This document shows positions 61,534 through 64,000 of a DNA stretch of 64,000 nucleotides, in pieces. Source of the DNA: Stratiolaelaps scimitus. Its lineage: Eukaryota; Arthropoda; Arachnida; Mesostigmata; Laelapidae. The translations under genes were made by a program, and so were the position numbers. The first letter of the stretch is position 1. Each line of letters starts with the position of its first letter. The notes under the pieces are model-generated. The model was not told the DNA's origin. It made no database searches and saw only the letters and a program-made list of their open reading frames with translations. The stretch is from contig JABWDB010000008.1 in NCBI GenBank assembly GCA_019614645.1, forward strand, positions 4,092,001 through 4,156,000, given 5' to 3'.

Positions 61534-63392
61534 ATCGGGCGTATACAGGCCATTGATAGACAAATGCGCATATATATATATACAAATAAACATGCACTTG
61601 AAGCTATCCAGCTGCCGCAGAATGTATCTAACGGGTGTTGAATGTACTATATGCGTCGTTATACTTGATGGGCTTGGGTTCTTGATGTGTGATATGTTTC
61701 ATATTTAAATTGTTTGGGGCGACTGTTTTGGCTTGTGATTATGGCAATCTGGCGCAATTATTTTTCAATGAACTTCCTCTAGTTATCTTTTCCTTTAGGG
61801 ATCTCGACTCAATATGAATAAAACATCATTGCGATATTATTAGCTCGTATGTTTGTTTGAAGAAAGTAAATAATGAGGTCATTTATTGATTATTGTTAGC
61901 TCGTACTTTCCAATGTAACAGTTTAAGAAATGATAAAAGCTTTTGAGGTATCCCCGAGTAGGCGTATCATCTGCGTCGCCATTAGTGAAGTCGTTTTCTT
62001 TTTATCGGTATCACAGACGTAGTATATAATTCAAGACTTTTTCAGGGTCGAGTCCCCGTGGCCTCTGCTGAGGTCATCTAAGCTGGACGCTTTAAGGCTC
62101 GTACATTGTAATGAAATTTAACGACGAGATTAAGCTTTGTCAGTGAGATGCTCAGTTTAGTTTCGTCGTAATTTCTAATAAAGTCATAATGATGACTCAA
62201 GTCGACTTCTAATCATTCGCATTCGCAACGTTTCTTATTCGATTGAAGCTCAGCTCGACGTAAGGTCTCGACTTGGCCTCGATACACTGGCCGGTGTATG
62301 TATGCCGGCAGAGATCAAGTGTTGGCCACGATTTCTTCATTGACTGCCTTTCGTTGTTTGCGTGACAACAGCATAAAAAAGGATGCGCATTAGGTACCCA
62401 AGTCACATATGACAGGTCCTCATAGTAATACCTGAAAGGTTAAGAGCTGAGGCCTGTCACATAGGCGAACAGCTGAGGGTCAGCTCGAAAAACAATTATT
62501 ATGTCTCTGATAGAAGTTCCTGGCGCAGGCAACGAAACGACATCGCAGAACATGCATTGCGTGTCCCTTTGGTATGAGCAAGGTCATCGTTTTGATTTTA
62601 GCTTATTCCTTTATACCCTTCTTAATACTTTGCAACAAACCAACACATCGTTTGACTAGTATAGCGTGATACCCATTCACGACACGAAGGGGACACGGTA
62701 CACGGAGGAGTATTTACACATAATTCCCATCCAGAGTGATCACTGTCAGCACCGGGGGCGGTGTTCCAACTTCACTAAGAACAAAATTAAGTTTCTTCAC
62801 TTCACAGAATACGTGTACGTAAGTAGGTATATGAATTGGACGCGCAAATTGAAAGCTTTCGAAGTTCACTACATTTATACGCGATTACGTTCCCTCGAGA
62901 ATAACGAACCCGTTCGAAATTAGAGCCAAGTATTAATCCACTATCCATTTAGAGGAAAATTATTGCTAAGCGTTTGTTGCTAATCATTGATTAAGTATAC
63001 TCCGACTGTATGCCAGCCCGGAGTGGCCAGCCCGATGCGGCAGCTTATGTTTGTTGTGGGAATTCAACATTTCAGAGCAAAATTGATCGTATTGACCGTT
63101 TTTGTCGCAGGTGTTCGAAGGAACAAGTTCGCTGTGTTGTATCATTCTTAAAAACATTCTGTGAGCTCAGCCTCAGCTGTTGCCCCTATATGACAGGCCC
63201 CGCATGTGAAGCTATAGGTACTACTGCGAGGTGGTACTTGACATAGTGAAACTGTGCATGGTTCTGGTAGTCTGAGCAGGATGAGCCCTCAAAGTGTACT
63301 GACAACTGCTTATCTTGTTCGGGTGCCGCGCAAACAGGATAACCCCAGGATTAGATTGGCTTATGGGTAAATGGCAAGGCAAACAGATACTC
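61534..63392. other. spacer between genes C and D
   Basis: No supported exon. It holds a sense family 2 tail with GAGGGTCAGCTCGAAAAAC at about 62,470-62,500 and a GGTCGAGTCCCCG B-box-like block at about 62,045. Two short ORFs (62,666 and 63,010) show nothing recognisable. Confidence 0.45.
61585..61590 (+). terminator. polyadenylation signal of gene C
   Basis: AATAAA 52 bases after the stop codon. Confidence 0.65.
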
Positions 63393-64000
63393 ATGGAATG
63401 GGTGCTGAACTGCATCGTGCTGATAACGTGCGCGGCTCGGCTAGGTAAGTGCGAATTGTAGACTCTCACTGAAGTATTCATTCGCTTGACGTCGATTTCC
63501 TCCCCGTGTCGAGAATAGGATTGTTCGTGCTACGAAACGTAATACAACCGATGAAGGATCTTTACGCTCACCCAGTTATAACTAGCTCGAAACTATGTTG
63601 TGATGCTCAATCGATTCGCGCCGTTCAGCACATCTATCCCTTATAGTTGTACGCCATGGCCGCGACGGCTCGAATGTAAGCTTACTATATTAAATAATAA
63701 CCTTATATTAATAAATAACTTTATTTATCTTTAAAGTTATTTATTTAATATAGTACCATGTGGTGTGTGGGTGTGTGTATGATGATATTCGAAATTTTGT
63801 GCCACCCACAACGTTCCCACCACGTCGACTGTGCACTTTCTCTTCCACATTCACTTCCACACAGCATAGATATTGTTTATGTCCTCGTTGATCCAGCTAA
63901 CATAGCTATCCTTGTTTCATACGTCAGCCAATTGTGCTTCAACAGAAGATTCAAACAAATTCGTCGACGAGCTGTTCAAAAAATGGCTCTATGATGATAA
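63393..64000 (+). CDS. group-7-mite-allergen-like protein, gene D, 5-prime part only
   Basis: Exon 1 (63393-63444) encodes a signal peptide (MEWVLNCIVLITCAARLG) and is 52 nt long, as in gene C. Exon 2 starts at 63,946 after an AACAG acceptor, joins in the same phase as in A-C, and reads DSNKFVDELFKKWL, matching NRFIDDLL in A, NHFVDDLF in B and DDYIDELL in C. The window ends within exon 2, so the rest of the gene lies outside. An in-frame ATG 30 bases upstream (63,363) is possible, but the chosen start matches the paralogues. Confidence 0.7.
63683..63755. repeat. AT-rich inverted repeat in gene D intron 1
   Basis: TACTATATTAAATAA (63,683) pairs exactly with the right end, TTATTTAATATAGTA (63,741). 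Inside it TAAATAACTTTA (63,712) pairs with TAAAGTTATTTA (63,732). The left side carries 14 extra bases, so the fold has one bulge. Size and symmetry resemble a very short MITE, but no target duplication is clear. Confidence 0.75.

Noticed and set aside
61336..61593. 85-codon minus-strand ORF
   Set aside because: Antisense shadow of the last exon of gene C, whose plus-strand frame matches the paralogues.
1..64000. CRISPR arrays, bacterial operons, rRNA or viral genes
   Set aside because: None seen: no spaced direct repeats, no operon-like gene packing, and no rRNA or viral replication motifs in the frames read.

Overview
The window is animal nuclear DNA and most resembles a mite, probably a parasitiform mite. 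The coding sequence is split into short phase-compatible exons with GT..AG introns, most of them a few hundred bases long, and dinucleotide (TA)n microsatellites and tRNA-derived SINE-like repeats are scattered throughout. The right-hand third carries a tandem family whose best match, by recognition only, is the group 7 mite allergens (BPI/JHBP-like fold). The mite assignment is inference and rests mainly on that family.

Layout. From 1 to about 19,078 I find no gene I can defend: there are microsatellites, repeat fragments, GC-rich patches, one possible exon (7,798-8,039, +) and one weak secreted-peptide-like ORF (3,958-3,626, -). A complete 13-exon orthologue of TMTC4 (729 codons) runs on the + strand at 19,079-29,625. 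Its tenth intron contains a complete intronless nucleoside hydrolase gene (26,034-26,990, same strand). Converging on it from the right is a minus-strand gene of at least 11 exons (37,362-31,166). Its frames join without a stop through every junction, but I do not recognise the protein and its first exon is not found. From 40,419 to the end lie four tandem + strand paralogues of the group-7-allergen-like family: A (40,419-42,299), B (50,088-55,269), C (58,387-61,533) and D (63,393 onward, cut by the window end).

How the genes relate. TMTC4 is expected to be an ER membrane O-mannosyltransferase acting on cadherins. The nested hydrolase would cleave nucleosides to base plus ribose in purine/pyrimidine salvage. 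The A-D family encodes small secreted proteins with signal peptides; all share a split first exon of 52-55 nt, A-C share a 185-nt exon, and A-C keep two cysteines exactly 14 residues apart, so they arose by tandem duplication. Gene C has an extra intron. At least two tRNA-derived SINE-like repeat families are scattered through introns and intergenic DNA. One of them carries AATAAA in its tail.

Limits: exon joins were made by eye from splice motifs, reading phase and similarity between paralogues. No search, alignment program or transcript evidence was available.
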